Assembly: GCF_001514145.1 (NCBI RefSeq)
Contig: NZ_KQ948657.1
Span: 716,323-780,322 of the forward strand
Length of the DNA stretch: 64,000 nucleotides
Direction: 5' to 3'
DNA from: Streptomyces canus
GTDB taxonomy: Bacteria > Actinomycetota > Actinomycetes > Streptomycetales > Streptomycetaceae
Shown here in pieces: positions 8,418-18,100 of the stretch. The first letter of the stretch is position 1, and every line of letters begins with the position of its first letter. A program made the translations under genes and the position numbers. The notes below the pieces were generated by a model, which was not told the origin of the DNA, made no database searches, and saw only the letters and a program-made list of their open reading frames with translations.

Positions 8418-10223
8418 TCAGGTATGCACCTTGCGCTTGGCGGCGTCGTCCTTGTCCTCGGACGGGTCGTCCGTCGCCGCGCGTGTCCTTTCGAGGAGCA
8501 CGAGCTGGAGGTAGTCCAGCTTCTTGGTCTTCACGACCTTGAAGCTCTTCTGGATCACGGTCGCCGTCGTCTTCGGCATGCCGCTGAACGGCTGCCCGTC
8601 GAGCGTCGTCGACACGAGCCACAGTCGGTCGGCCTTGGCCAGGCACCTCGCGGAATCGGGGCATTCGAGCGCGCCGAACGACCCCAGTTCCTGCGGAGTG
8701 CGGTACATCAGCGAGTCGCGCGGGCGGCCGGCGTCGTTCCGCAGTTCGTAGTCCATGGCCCGGCGCTCGGACATCACACCGCTGAAGACGATGCCGTCGC
8801 CCTTCTTCTGCCCGGCCTCGATGAGCTGGGCGGCGCCGCGGAAATCGGGCTCGCCCAGTGCGTTCTGCCGGGTCTCACGGATGCCGGGCAGCGACTGGAA
8901 GGCGAGCCCGGCGACCGCTGCCGCCACGAGCACCCAGCCGAGGCCTCGCCGCGCCGCCGCTCCCGTACCGGCCTTCGCCCCGGCCACCGGCCCTGCGATC
9001 CGCACCACGGCGACGGCCGCGAGCAGTACCCAGGCGGGCGCGGTGAAGAGCAGATAGCGCGGCAGGAAGAGGTGCAGCTGCGCGGCGGTGACGTAGGTCG
9101 CCAGGGGCGGCAGCACGATCCAGACGGCCAGCGGAAGGGCACGCCGTCCCGCGAAGAACAGCCCGAGCGCGCCGAGCGCCATGACCGGCACGGCCACCGC
9201 CCAGGACCCGAAGAGGTTCTTGGGGAAGTCGATCAGGTCCTTCAGCACCGGATTGTTCCAGGCGATCTGTCCGCTCTGCCCCGAACCGGAGACGGCCATG
9301 GGAATGACGAAACACATGCCCAGGGTGCAGGCCGCGGCATAGGCCCAGCCCACGATCTTGTCGCCGGCCCGCCGGGCGATGAGGATCATCACCAGATGCG
9401 CGCCGAGGACGGCCATCGAGGCCAGGTGGCTCCAGCCGATCAGCGGCACCGACAGCGTGTAGGCGACCCACACCTTGAACGACGGCTTGTCCAGCGCCCT
9501 GGCGAGCAGCAGTGTCGACAGCAGCACCGCGGCCACCGCGAAGGCGTACGGGCGGATCTCCTGCCCGTACCGCGTGGTGGCCGGCACGACGGCGAAGGCA
9601 AGCCCCGCGAGCAGTCCCGCCTGTGTGGTGAACAGCCGCCGCCCGAGCAGGGCGAGCAGGCCCGCGGAGGCCGCCATGGCCACCGCACCGGGGACGCGCA
9701 TCGCGGTCGGGGAGTCCCCGGCGATGGCGATCCAGAGGTGCATGAGCACGTAGTACGGCGTGAACACGACGTCGATCGAGCGGATCAGCAGGCTCAGGTC
9801 GTGAAAGGACAGCGTGGCCGCCCACCAGGTGGCGTGCTCGTCGCGCCACAGCTGGCGGTCACCGATCCCGTGCAGGATCAGAGCGAAGGCGAGCGCCGTG
9901 GGCACCAGGAAGACCACCGCGGTGGCAAGCCGCCCGCCCTTGGGGCCCTCGGGCTCCTCGTCGGCCGGCTCGTCCGCGGGTGGCCGCGGGTCGACCGGTT
10001 CCGGAGCGGCGGGCTCGGGAGCGTACGAGTCCTGCCTGCCCGGATACCTGCCCGGATCGGCGTACTGACCAGGAGCGCCGTGCGCGCCCGGGTCGGCATA
10101 GGTGCCCTGACCGCCGGCGTACATGCCCTGCCCGGCGTAGGCGCCCTGTTCCGCGTACGGATCGTGGCCGCCCGAGGCGTCGGGGTACCCGCCACTGTAC
10201 GGAGCGGGGGCATGGGGACTCAT
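8418..10223 (-). CDS. GT-C membrane glycosyltransferase (GT39/ArnT/PMT-like)
   Basis: 601 residues from ATG at 10223. The N-terminal ~90 residues are a low-complexity cytoplasmic tail rich in Gly, Tyr, Pro and Ala with AYAGQG/TYADPG-type repeats. About ten membrane helices follow, and the acidic pair D128-E129 in LWRDEHATWW lies in the first outer loop, the usual catalytic site of GT-C enzymes using polyprenyl-phosphate sugars. A soluble C-terminal domain follows. The start overlaps the stop of the upstream gene by four bases, so the two are coupled. It probably transfers a sugar made by the GT2 at 7591 to a glycan or protein outside the membrane. Confidence 0.85.
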   Translation of the reverse strand: MSPHAPAPYSGGYPDASGGHDPYAEQGAYAGQGMYAGGQGTYADPGAHGAPGQYADPGRYPGRQDSYAPEPAAPEPVDPRPPADEPADEEPEGPKGGRLATAVVFLVPTALAFALILHGIGDRQLWRDEHATWWAATLSFHDLSLLIRSIDVVFTPYYVLMHLWIAIAGDSPTAMRVPGAVAMAASAGLLALLGRRLFTTQAGLLAGLAFAVVPATTRYGQEIRPYAFAVAAVLLSTLLLARALDKPSFKVWVAYTLSVPLIGWSHLASMAVLGAHLVMILIARRAGDKIVGWAYAAACTLGMCFVIPMAVSGSGQSGQIAWNNPVLKDLIDFPKNLFGSWAVAVPVMALGALGLFFAGRRALPLAVWIVLPPLATYVTAAQLHLFLPRYLLFTAPAWVLLAAVAVVRIAGPVAGAKAGTGAAARRGLGWVLVAAAVAGLAFQSLPGIRETRQNALGEPDFRGAAQLIEAGQKKGDGIVFSGVMSERRAMDYELRNDAGRPRDSLMYRTPQELGSFGALECPDSARCLAKADRLWLVSTTLDGQPFSGMPKTTATVIQKSFKVVKTKKLDYLQLVLLERTRAATDDPSEDKDDAAKRKVHT

Positions 10224-12151
10224 CGCTTCACCCAAATCCGGTAGGCGTGCTCTCCGCTGCTCGTCGTGTACGGGAACACGGCCGCGAGCCGGTAGTGGGA
10301 GTTGTTCTTCAACCCCTCCTTCACCGCTTCGTACGTCACCGGGCTGACGTCGCCGTGCATCACGATCACGTCGAACTTTCCGTCACGGACGGCCTGCCGG
10401 AACGCGTCCGGGCCGGTGTACTGCTTGCCGTCCTTGCCGCGGTAGTCCATGAAGTAGGTGTTCTGCCACTGCGTCCAGTTGGTCTTGTCCCGCAGGTAGT
10501 AAGCGGGGACCTCCTGCTCCTCGGCGAGGTAGCTGCCCTTCTTGTCGACAACCGTGCGCAGGTACGAGGTCATCTGCGTGGAGTCCGGGAAGCTGTACGC
10601 CCGTTGGGCCTGCACCATGCCGAACACGAGGGTGACGACGTACAGCAGGATCCCGAGCTGTGGATGCCGGAAGTGCGGGCCGACCAGGCGGGCCATGCCG
10701 AGGCCGGCGAGCGGCGCGGCGAAGAACAGTCCGAAGCCGACGTGCTTGTAGAGCGAGATCTCGGTGTGGAGGTGGATCTGGTAGGCGGGAGCGAGCAGCG
10801 CGGTGCCGGTCAGCAGCACGCCGAGCGCGGCGCGGCGCCAGCGCCCCGAGGTCTCGCCGCCGATCCACGGCATCTCGCCCATCCGCGCGCGCAGCACGTA
10901 GGCGATCGTGCCGCCGAGCGCGGCCAGGAAGACGAGCCCGCCCCACTCCGCGCTGTGCTGGAGCATCGTCGCCGCCGTGTCCGTGCCCTTCGCACGGTCG
11001 GTGGTGGTGGAGCTGATGCCGCCCAGCGGACCGGAGAAGTAGTAGCCGATCCCGAGCAGGACCACGATGCCCGTACCCAGCACCACACCACGGCCCAGCG
11101 CGCGAACGCCGCGGTGCCGGTGCGCGGTGATCACGGCGAGAACCACCAGGGTCGGGAGGTACAGACCGGAGGCGTACTTCACGCCGAACGCCAGTGCGGC
11201 CGGCGGTGCCGCGAGCAGCACGGCCATGGCCTTCATCCGGTCGGTGCGCACCACCGCCCAGGCGGACAGTCCGAGCAGGAAGATGGCAGCGGCGTCGTAC
11301 GTGGCGAAGTTGCCGAGCACCATCGTCGACTGGAGCACCGAGAAGAGCGCGGCCGCGCCGAGCGCGGCGCGCAGGTTGAACAGCCGCCGGGTCAGCGAGT
11401 ACAGCAGCGTGGTGGCACCCAGCATGAACAGCAGGCTGACCACTCGTACCCCGGCGAGGCCGAACTGGCTGTCCACGGCGCCGGCGAGCACCGGATACAG
11501 CTTGGGGTGCCCGGAGAAGTAGGCCGCGAAGTCCACCGGCAGTTTGGTGCCGTGCAGCAGGTTGGCCAGCTCGTAGTGGCCCGACGCGATGTAGAGCGCC
11601 TCGTCCTGGAAGGCCGTCCCGGTCAGCCGCAGGGAGAGCCCCGCCTGCACGAGCAGAATGCACAGCAGCACTCCGCGCCCGAGCAGCTTGCTGCGCCGCG
11701 TGTCCACCGCCCACGACGACTCCGCGACCGGCGGCAGCGTGTAGCCGGGCTTCTGCGGCTCGGGCTCCGCGGCCGTGGGGGCCGGTTCGGGCTCGACGGC
11801 GGTGTAGGAGGCGTACGGGTCGAAGGGCGCGAAGGTGTCGTACGCCTGCTGGTCGGTGTACTCGGACGTCCGGCCGTGGACGTCGAAGCGCCAGCTGCCG
11901 GTCTCGGTGAAATAGCCGGGCTGGTAGCCGCCGGCCTGATCCTGGTCCGGCGAGTGGGCCGGCTGCATCTGGGGACGGGTCTGGGCCTGCTGCGCATACT
12001 GCCGCAGGCTCTCCCGCTGCGCGGCCCGCCGCCCGCTGTCGTCGGTGTGACCGTACTGCTGCTGGTCTGCCTGGCTGTACTGCTGCCCGTACGCGTATTC
12101 GTCATGCAACTCGGAGTCGTCCGCCCACGTGGGCGTGGTTCGATCGCTCAT
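10220..12151 (-). CDS. second GT-C membrane glycosyltransferase (GT39-like)
   Basis: 643 residues. A ~150-residue N-terminal tail rich in Gln, Tyr, Asp and Pro is presumably disordered and cytoplasmic. A multi-pass region then starts near LGRGVLLCILLVQAGLSL. The GT-C acidic pair is D183-E184 in AFQDEALYIASGHYE, as in PMT/ArnT-type enzymes. Roughly ten membrane segments and a C-terminal outer domain follow. It overlaps both neighbours by ATGA, placing it in the middle of a coupled operon. The two GT-C proteins share architecture but not close sequence, so they may use different acceptors. Confidence 0.85.
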   Translation of the reverse strand: MSDRTTPTWADDSELHDEYAYGQQYSQADQQQYGHTDDSGRRAAQRESLRQYAQQAQTRPQMQPAHSPDQDQAGGYQPGYFTETGSWRFDVHGRTSEYTDQQAYDTFAPFDPYASYTAVEPEPAPTAAEPEPQKPGYTLPPVAESSWAVDTRRSKLLGRGVLLCILLVQAGLSLRLTGTAFQDEALYIASGHYELANLLHGTKLPVDFAAYFSGHPKLYPVLAGAVDSQFGLAGVRVVSLLFMLGATTLLYSLTRRLFNLRAALGAAALFSVLQSTMVLGNFATYDAAAIFLLGLSAWAVVRTDRMKAMAVLLAAPPAALAFGVKYASGLYLPTLVVLAVITAHRHRGVRALGRGVVLGTGIVVLLGIGYYFSGPLGGISSTTTDRAKGTDTAATMLQHSAEWGGLVFLAALGGTIAYVLRARMGEMPWIGGETSGRWRRAALGVLLTGTALLAPAYQIHLHTEISLYKHVGFGLFFAAPLAGLGMARLVGPHFRHPQLGILLYVVTLVFGMVQAQRAYSFPDSTQMTSYLRTVVDKKGSYLAEEQEVPAYYLRDKTNWTQWQNTYFMDYRGKDGKQYTGPDAFRQAVRDGKFDVIVMHGDVSPVTYEAVKEGLKNNSHYRLAAVFPYTTSSGEHAYRIWVKR

Positions 12152-13197
12152 GGCTTCGTCACATCGAATCCGAAGTCCGGGTTCGCGGCCTGCTCCTTGA
12201 AGGTCTTCTCGGACAGCGGACCGCTGTTGATGCGCCAGTCCGTCTCCTTGTCGAAGTTGAACCAGACGAACCCGATGACGTCGTCGCGCTCGGCGGTCCC
12301 CTGGAAGAGGGACTTGATGTCGGCGGGCTTGCGCTCACCGGCCTGCGCGGCGGTCTCCGCGATGATGAACGGTTTCTTCGTGAAGGTACGGATCTCGGTC
12401 ATCGTCGGCCCGTACAGCGACTGGTACGTGTTCGGTCCGGTGGCCCCGTAGTAGCCGATGACACCGACCCAGTCGACGTAGTCGTCGCCCGGCCAGTACG
12501 GCTTGAGCTTCACGTTCGGCATCGGGTGGGTGACGTTCGGGCTCCACACCCAGATGACCTGGGTGGCGCCCTCGTCGTCGAAGATGTCGTGGATGTGCTT
12601 GTACGCGGCGGTGAACTGGGCGGCGGTGGTCTTCTTGGTGCCCCACGGGTACCAGAAGCCGTTCATCTCGTGCCCGAAGCTGATCGCCACGGGCAGGTTC
12701 AGTTCCTTGACGGACTGCGCGTACTCGTGGATGTACGCGTCCTCCTTGCCCGAGGCGATGTCCTTCATGCTCGTCTTGAACGGCTCCCAGGCGATGAACG
12801 CCACCGCGCCGTAGTCCCAGGCGTTCTGCACGAGCTGCTGCTCGTACTGGTCGCCCCAGGCCGAGTAGAACTCCAGCAGGTTGGGCTTCTTGCCGGCCCG
12901 CCGGGCGAAGTCCTCGACGGATGTCATCTTGGCGGGGGCACCGTCGGCGGCCAGGCCCAGGTACTTCTTCTTGGGTTCCAGCAGCGGCCGCACGTCGTAC
13001 GGCGGCTCGGGCTTCGCCGACTCGGTGGCCGCAGCCGTGCCGGTGGCGGCCGGTTCCTCGCCCTGGCCGCGCTCGTACTGGGCGCGGCCCTCGTCGGAGA
13101 ACGTGCTGCATCCGGCCAACAGCGCGCCGGCGAGCAGGACGGCGGCCAGCGCCCGCACGGGACGCAGGGCTCGTACGTGGCGTACGGAGAGACTCAT
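12148..13197 (-). CDS. GH26-like glycosidase lipoprotein
   Basis: 349 residues from ATG at 13197, which overlaps the upstream stop by ATGA; the longer frame to 13965 is a shadow of the GT2 gene. A signal peptide ends in a lipobox with the lipidated Cys at 30 (LLAGC). After a Thr/Ala/Glu linker comes a (beta/alpha)8-type domain with H176-E177-M178-N179 in SFGHEMNGFWYPWG, matching the GH26 acid/base signature, and E281 in PFIIAET as likely nucleophile. GH26 enzymes cut beta-mannans or beta-1,3-1,4-glucans. Lying next to a processive synthase, it may trim or release the polymer outside the membrane. Confidence 0.85.
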   Translation of the reverse strand: MSLSVRHVRALRPVRALAAVLLAGALLAGCSTFSDEGRAQYERGQGEEPAATGTAAATESAKPEPPYDVRPLLEPKKKYLGLAADGAPAKMTSVEDFARRAGKKPNLLEFYSAWGDQYEQQLVQNAWDYGAVAFIAWEPFKTSMKDIASGKEDAYIHEYAQSVKELNLPVAISFGHEMNGFWYPWGTKKTTAAQFTAAYKHIHDIFDDEGATQVIWVWSPNVTHPMPNVKLKPYWPGDDYVDWVGVIGYYGATGPNTYQSLYGPTMTEIRTFTKKPFIIAETAAQAGERKPADIKSLFQGTAERDDVIGFVWFNFDKETDWRINSGPLSEKTFKEQAANPDFGFDVTKP

Positions 13198-14786
13198 GCG
13201 GTCGCTTCCTGCACTTCCTGGGCATGCGGCTGGACGAGAACACGGCCGACGACCATTGCGTAGAAGAGGCCGGCGGACAGCATCAGCGCGAAGTCCGGCG
13301 GATAGAGGGTGAGGATGCGCCAGGCCGCGACGAGGATCCAGGCCACGGCGGTGCCGCCGGTCCAGAAGATCATGCAGTTCCAGTAGCGGCGCATGCCGTT
13401 CTTCTTGGCGCCCGCCGAACCGGTGGGCTTCCAGCCCATCGGTCGGCCCCGCAGCACGTCCCAGACGGCGAAGACGTGCGACCACCCGTACATGATGCGG
13501 ACGGCCCAGGCCTCCAGCCGGTACGGCGCCCGGTGCCAGAGCGGCAGCACCAGCGTGACGTACGCGACGCTCGGCAGCACCCAGAGGGTGGCCTCGGCGC
13601 GCATCAGGTCCGGGCGAAGGATCATCAGACCGAGCGGGATGATCGGCGCGATGAACGTGGCGAGCGCGGTCTGGAGGTAGTAGAGGAAGCCCGAGACGTA
13701 GCAGAGCCGCGTCTTGAACTTGAGGTCCATCTCCCAGAACCTCTTGCTGGTGAGCAGCTCCAGCGAGCCCATGCACCAGCGGTACTGCTGGTTGTGGAAC
13801 GCACCGGCCGTGTCCGGGCACACGCCGGCGGACAGCGCGACGGGCACGTAGCGCAGCTTCCAGCCGAGGGCCCGCAGATCGAAGCCGGTGTACATGTCCT
13901 CGGAGTGCTCGATCAGGGTGATGCCGCCGGTCTGCTCCAGGGCCGCGCGCCGGTAGATGGCGCACGAGCCTACGCAGATGGACCCGTCATGGCCCTCACG
14001 GGAGGTCTGGACGGAGCGGTAGAACTGCTCCTGCACGGCGCCCGCGCCTCGCTCGATCCAGTTCTGCGCGTCGACGATGCGGAAGAACTGCGGCGACTGC
14101 ACGATGGCGACCTTCTCGTCGTCGTCCATGTGCGGCAGCAGCTCGTCGAGCAGGTCGGCGCGCGGCGCGAAGTCGGCGTCCAGGATGAGGATGTGGTCGC
14201 CGTCGGTCCTCTCGAAGGCGTGGTTGAGGTTGCCGGCCTTCTTGAACCAGCCGCGGTTGGGCCGCACCACGTAGTGGAACCCGAAGTCGGCGGCCATGGC
14301 CCCGACCTCGTCCTCGGCGGCGTCGTCGAGGACGTACGTCTTCACGACGCCCTGATAGCTGCCGGCCAGCCGGTTCACATGGACCCAGGTGTTGTGGAGC
14401 ACCTCCAGGGGCTCACCGCACACCGGCAGGAAGATGTCCACGCTCGGATACCTGGCGGGCTGCCACGCGCGGACGAGGCGCTTGTGCCCCTTGATGTCGA
14501 AGTCCTTGCTGAGCCCGTCGAGGTACAGCGAGATCAGGTAGTCCGCGATGACGAACGCCAGCAGCGGCAGTGTCAGCCAGAACCACGGACTCGACGCCGT
14601 GAACAGCAACTGGCTCACCGCGAGGCACGCGAAACTGATCAGTGAGCCCACCGTCAGGACCCACAGGTGACGGCGCGCGTAGGAGTACTTCTCGGCGTCG
14701 TCCGGCGGCTGCGGCAAGAGCCCGTGGTTCTCCACGACCGGCCGGCGCCGACGAGAGCGCGCGGAAGTGCCAACTGCAGTAGTCAT
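13194..14786 (-). CDS. processive GT2 polysaccharide synthase (cellulose-synthase-like)
   Basis: About 530 residues from ATG at 14786 (GGGGGG upstream; ATG 14846 would add 20 residues). Two N-terminal helices (near 41-62 and 66-88) precede a cytoplasmic GT2 domain with D154-D155, the DxD at 203-205 (LDADF), the S-E-D acid-base motif near 297 (EHSEDMYTGF), and QQYRW at 333-337, the QxxRW motif of processive synthases. At least four C-terminal helices follow. No PilZ domain is visible, unlike BcsA. It probably polymerises a beta-linked glycan from a nucleotide sugar and extrudes it. It is first in the six-gene operon and divergent from the gene at 15108. Confidence 0.88.
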   Translation of the reverse strand: MTTAVGTSARSRRRRPVVENHGLLPQPPDDAEKYSYARRHLWVLTVGSLISFACLAVSQLLFTASSPWFWLTLPLLAFVIADYLISLYLDGLSKDFDIKGHKRLVRAWQPARYPSVDIFLPVCGEPLEVLHNTWVHVNRLAGSYQGVVKTYVLDDAAEDEVGAMAADFGFHYVVRPNRGWFKKAGNLNHAFERTDGDHILILDADFAPRADLLDELLPHMDDDEKVAIVQSPQFFRIVDAQNWIERGAGAVQEQFYRSVQTSREGHDGSICVGSCAIYRRAALEQTGGITLIEHSEDMYTGFDLRALGWKLRYVPVALSAGVCPDTAGAFHNQQYRWCMGSLELLTSKRFWEMDLKFKTRLCYVSGFLYYLQTALATFIAPIIPLGLMILRPDLMRAEATLWVLPSVAYVTLVLPLWHRAPYRLEAWAVRIMYGWSHVFAVWDVLRGRPMGWKPTGSAGAKKNGMRRYWNCMIFWTGGTAVAWILVAAWRILTLYPPDFALMLSAGLFYAMVVGRVLVQPHAQEVQEATA

Positions 14787-15107
14787 CAAACCCCCCAGGG
14801 CCCAACCGACCCTGCCTACCCCACCTGAATGTTCGGCCATCCCCATAAATCGAACTCTCGACCGGACCGCGAAAGCATAACCGGCTTTTCGTTTTACGTC
14901 CCAACGTTCTTGTTAAGTAAGAGTTTCATCTCGGGCCACAGGGGTAACAGAGGTGCCGCACAGCCGAGACCGATGACGATCCCGACGCGAAGCACGCCCC
15001 GACAGTGCGCAATCGGGTCAACTGATGATAAGAACAACCACTCAGTCTTCACGTTTGTGCCGTACCTGTGACCGTTCCGGGCGCGGACACCAGAGGGGGG
15101 TCCCGAT
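14787..15107. promoter_or_regulatory. divergent promoter region of the polysaccharide locus
   Basis: 321 nt without a supported gene between the GT2 synthase (minus) and the large secreted protein (plus). It is less GC-rich than its surroundings, notably at 14880-14935 and 15018-15060, as expected for promoters. No convincing -35/-10 pair or operator could be named. Confidence 0.5.
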
Positions 15108-18100
15108 TTGCCCGGGTTTTCCATGCCCGCACGCGGTGGCCGTCACCGCAGCCGGCGGCGCACATGGCTGCTCTCCGTCGTGGCCGCGGCCACTGCGGCA
15201 CTGATCGGCACGACGATCAGCCTGGTGGCATCCTCGGCCCAGGCCGACCAGACCACCCAGGGCATCGACAACTTGCGCACCAACTGGGACCAGAACGAGT
15301 CAGGGCTCTCCCCGGCGGTCGTCCAGTCGTCCGCCTTCGGCCGGCTCTTCGCCACCAAACTGGACGGGCAGATATACGCCCAGCCGCTGGTTCTGGGCGA
15401 CCAGGTGATCGCGGTCACCGAGAGCAACACCCTGTACGGCCTCGACCGCACGACCGGTGCGATCGAGTGGAGCAAGAACTACGGACCGGCGTGGCCGGCC
15501 TCCGCGATCGGCTGCGGTGACCTGGTGCCCAACGTGGGCGCGACCGCGACCCCCGTCTACGACTCCGCCACCGACTCCCTCTACTTCACCACCAAGATCG
15601 ACGACGGCACCTCCACGCACCGCCACCCGAAGTGGCTGATGCACGCGGTGGACCCCGCCTCCGGAGCCGAGCGCGCCGGGTGGCCGGTCACCATCGCCGG
15701 AAGCCCCGTCAACGACCCGGGCAACGAGTTCGACGCCTTCTACGAACAGCAGCGCCCCGGCCTGCTGTTGATGGACGGCGTCGTCTACGCGGGCTTCGGC
15801 GGCCACTGCGACGCGTGGCCGTACCGCGGCTATGTGGTCGGCGTGAGCACCACCGGACACAGCATCACGTCGATGTGGGCCTCGGTGACCGGTGCCAGCA
15901 CGGGCGGCGCCGGCATCTGGCAGTCCGGCGGCGGACTGGTCTCGGACGGGTCCGGCCGGATCTTCTTCAGCACCGGCAACGGCATCAGTCCGGCGCCCGG
16001 GCCCGGCAAGACCGTTCAGGGCACCCTCGCCGAGTCCGTCGTACGTCTCCAGGTCAACGCGGACAACAGCCTCAGCACCGCCGACTTCTTCAGCCCCAGC
16101 GACGCCGCGACCCTGGACCTGACCGACCAGGACATCTCCTCGGGCGCCCCGATGGCGCTGCCGGACGGCTTCGGTACCAGCGAGCACCCCCACCTGCTGA
16201 TCCAGCAGGGCAAGGACGGGCGGATCTTCCTGCTCGACCGCGACAACCTCGGCGGCATGGGCCAGGGCCCCCAGGGCGGCGACGCCGCGGTGAGCGTGTC
16301 CGGCCCCTACCAGGGCATGTGGGGACACCCCGCGTTCTGGGGCGGCGACGGCGGCTATGTCTACGTCGTCGGCAACCAGGGCCCGCTGCGCGCGCTCAAG
16401 TACGGCGTGCGCAACGGCGGAACGCCCGCGCTCACCCTCACCGGCCAGAGCCAGGACACCTTCGGCTACACCAGCGGTTCTCCCCTGGTCACGTCCGACG
16501 GCACGGACGAGTCCAGTGCCCTGGTATGGATGACCTCCGCGAGCAACGCCTCCGGGGCCGACGGCACTCTGCGCGCCTATAGCCCCACCCCCGACGGCAA
16601 CGGCCACCTCCAGTTGCTGTGGTCGGCACCGATCGGCACCGCGACGAAGTTCAGCACGCCGACCGCCGAGCGCGGCAAGGTGTACGTCGGCACCCGGGAC
16701 GGTGTGCTCTACGGCTTCGGCAGCCCGGCCAGGACGGCTCTGACCGCGGCCTCGCTGGACTTCGGCCAGGTCGGCGTGGGCAGCAGCGATGCGGCCGACA
16801 TGAAGCTGACCGCCACGCAGGACGTCAGCATCACCGGGCTCAAGGCCTCCGGGGCGTTCTCGGTCGACCCGTCCGCCGTACCCACCCCCGAGCAGCCCAC
16901 GGCGCTGGCGGCGGACGCCACCCTGGACGTACCGATCAGCTTCGCCCCCACCGCCACCGGCGGCATCAACGGCACGCTGACCGCGAACCTGTCGGACGGC
17001 CAGAAGCTGGTCTTCGCCCTCCACGGCGTCGGCACCAGGCCCGGACTCGGGGCGGCACCCGCCGCCCTGGACTTCGGGGAAGTGCCCACCGGGAGCACCT
17101 CGACACTGAACCTCCAGATCACCAACACCGGTACCGAACCGGAGACCATCGACTCGGTCGACTCGCCCGGCGGCGCCTTCTCCACCTCGGGCCTGCCGAG
17201 CGCGGGGACGGTCGTACCGGCCGGTGGCTCGTTCGTGCTGTCGGTCACCTACACACCGACCGACGACCAGGAGGACAGCGACGCGCTCGTGGTCAGCAGC
17301 AGCGGCGGCGGCGACACGCACACGCTGAGCGTGCCGGTCAGCGCGACGGCCATCACGGGGCAGGGACACCTCGAGTTCTCCACGAGCTCACTGGACTTCG
17401 GCCAGGTCCCGATCGGCAGCTCCAGGTCGCTGTCGTTCACCATCACCAACACCGGCAACATCCCGGTGACGGTGACAAAGGCCAAGGCGCCGACGGGTGA
17501 CTTCAACAGCCCGGTGCAACTGTCGGAGGGCCTGATCATCGGTCCCGAGCAGACCGCGGTGCAGAGCGTGACGTTCACTCCGCGCTCGGCTGCGGATCTG
17601 AGCGCCTTCTACGAGGTCACCGGCACCGGGACCGACACGAACGGCAACGCTCAGGGCGCCATGTACGTCCCCGTCAAGGGCACCGGTACCGGCACCGCCA
17701 CGTCCACCTCGGCCGACGACGGGCTGTGGCAGACCAACGGCTCGGCGGTGCCGGCCGACGGTGGCGGGGTCCAGCTGACCCCCGCCACCAGCAATCAGGC
17801 GGGCACGGCGGTGTACACCAAGCCGTTGCGCACCGACGGTCTGCGGGCCACCTTCACCGCGAAGTTCGGCCCCGGCAGCGGCGGGAAGGGCATGACGCTC
17901 AGTCTGCTCGACCCGGCCCAGAACTCCGCCTCGGCACTGGGCGGGACCGGTGACGGCCTCGGCATCGCGGGGCGGCCGGGCACGGTGATCGCGCTCGCCA
18001 CCGGCTATAACCCGACGTTGCAGGCACAGAACTTCGTGGGCGTCGGCCGCAGTTCGGCCGACTCGTCGGCGATCGACTACCAGTCGGTGATCCCACTCGG

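Noticed and set aside
9980..12451. 823-residue plus-strand frame opposite the GT-C genes
   Set aside because: Low-complexity Arg/His/Gly composition typical of antisense frames in GC-rich DNA; both GT-C proteins on the other strand have clear motifs.
13198..13965. Long N-terminal extension of the GH26 lipoprotein frame
   Set aside because: It lies within the GT2 gene in another frame; the lipoprotein has a signal peptide and lipobox right after ATG 13197.
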